From Flavobacteriales bacterium 34_180_T64 (GTDB lineage: Bacteria; Bacteroidota; Bacteroidia; Flavobacteriales; Flavobacteriaceae): a stretch of DNA of 64,000 nucleotides. A program made the translations under genes and the position numbers. The notes below the pieces were generated by a model, which worked only from the letters and a program-made list of their open reading frames with translations, searched no databases and had not been told where the DNA came from. Below, one piece after another: positions 63,441-64,000 of this stretch (the stretch's first letter is position 1; each line of letters begins with the position of its first letter). The stretch spans positions 556,861 through 620,860 of the forward strand of contig MAAR01000004.1 of NCBI GenBank assembly GCA_002162765.1, given 5' to 3'.

Positions 63441-64000
63441 ATGAAAGTAAAAAACTATGTTTTACTGATGGTATTCTTCTTAGTTAGCGTATCTACTTCT
63501 TACGCACAAGAGAAAACGGTCACAGGAACGGTTACATCAGCAACTGACGGATTTCCGTTGCCAGGTGTGAATGTAATTGTAAAAGGAACTGCGCGTGGAG
63601 TTCAAACAGATTTTGATGGAAATTATTCCATTAAAGCAAGTGCTAATGAAACCTTAGTATTTTCATTTTTAAGTATGAAAACGGCTGAAAGATTAGTAGG
63701 TAACGCTACTAAGATCGACGTTGCATTACTTGAAGACATTGAATCTTTACAAGAAGTAGTTATTGAGGCATATAGAACGTCTACTAAAGAGACTTCTAAT
63801 ATTGCTTCTACTACGATTACATCTTCTACTATTAATGCTCGGCCTAATGCCAACTTTGCTCAAACATTGCAAGGTCAAGTAGCAGGTTTGAACATTACAA
63901 CAGGTAATGGTCAGCCAGGTGGAAATAGTACAATCAACTTAAGAGGGGTGTCTTCTTTATCTGGTAACACAGAACCATTATTTATTATTGATGGTGTGCC
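63441..64000 (+). CDS. SusC/RagA-family TonB-linked outer membrane protein (3' end outside window)
   Basis: N-terminal 186 residues of a SusC-type transporter. From the ATG at 63441: signal peptide MKVKNYVLLMVFFLV...STSYAQ, carboxypeptidase-regulatory-like domain (about 28-105, GTARGVQTDFDGNYSIKA), a TonB-box-like QEVVIEAYRT, then the plug with the SusC signature INLRGVSSLSGNTEPLFIIDGVP. The gene continues beyond the window, where a SusD partner would be expected. Substrate unknown. Confidence 0.92.
   Translation, partial: MKVKNYVLLMVFFLVSVSTSYAQEKTVTGTVTSATDGFPLPGVNVIVKGTARGVQTDFDGNYSIKASANETLVFSFLSMKTAERLVGNATKIDVALLEDIESLQEVVIEAYRTSTKETSNIASTTITSSTINARPNANFAQTLQGQVAGLNITTGNGQPGGNSTINLRGVSSLSGNTEPLFIIDGV

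Overview
The window is AT-rich DNA from the chromosome of a member of the Bacteroidota, most likely a marine Flavobacteriaceae (genus not determined). Supporting signs are four TonB-dependent receptors with an N-terminal carboxypeptidase-regulatory-like domain, one SusC/SusD pair, two secreted metallopeptidases with C-terminal type IX secretion (T9SS) sorting domains, several promoters with the Bacteroidota -7 element TAnnTTTG, and little Shine-Dalgarno signal. I see no rRNA, tRNA, CRISPR array, insertion sequence or prophage. Gene density is high and almost every gene is intact; the first and last genes are cut by the window edges.

Layout. 1-6055: tripartite RND efflux operon (outer membrane factor, lipoprotein adaptor, RND pump). 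6197-10466 (-): SusD/SusC uptake pair. 10709-13669 (-): a further TonB-dependent receptor, divergent from aspS (13875). A long perfect inverted repeat between these two carries back-to-back -7 elements. 15675-18148: CLC-family chloride protein with an unusual gate residue, a small membrane protein and tadA. 18208-20865 (-): M36-like peptidase with T9SS domain. 21006-24486: dxs, an overlooked 56-residue membrane protein, and dgt. 24623-29516 (-): bicarbonate/anion block made of two SulP transporters, a beta-carbonic anhydrase and a DUF2490 protein. 29603-29908 (-): small secreted or membrane protein. 30135-38056 (+): probable phosphate-acquisition regulon (TonB receptor, beta-helix lipoprotein, OprO/OprP-like porin, PiT transporter with a PhoU-like tail). 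38139-41657: a small periplasmic protein and a second T9SS metallopeptidase. 41726-45377 (-): nrdB and nrdA. 46091-48818: LytTR response regulator and LytS-type TPR sensor kinase. 48820-53664: housekeeping genes (DUF3109, MarC, FAD protein, S41 protease, dCMP deaminase, HupE/UreJ). 53733-60130: divergent DNA-damage module (DnaE2-like polymerase and DinB on one side; LexA-like S24 repressor and an exonuclease/GIY-YIG protein on the other). 60328-61665: MATE exporter. 62096-62896: orphan LytTR regulator preceded by a heptamer repeat. 63441-end: start of another SusC-type receptor.

The most informative non-coding signals are two. First, (A/T)TAAC elements repeated every 11 bp upstream of three phosphate-locus genes, in the same phase relative to the TTTG core of the -7 element in all three; this looks like a Pho box for this lineage. 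Second, a pair of ATTTGTAGTAA repeats 22 bp apart sits between the divergent polymerase and repressor operons and is probably the repressor's operator. All functional calls rest on reading motifs and family resemblance by eye; no database search was run.
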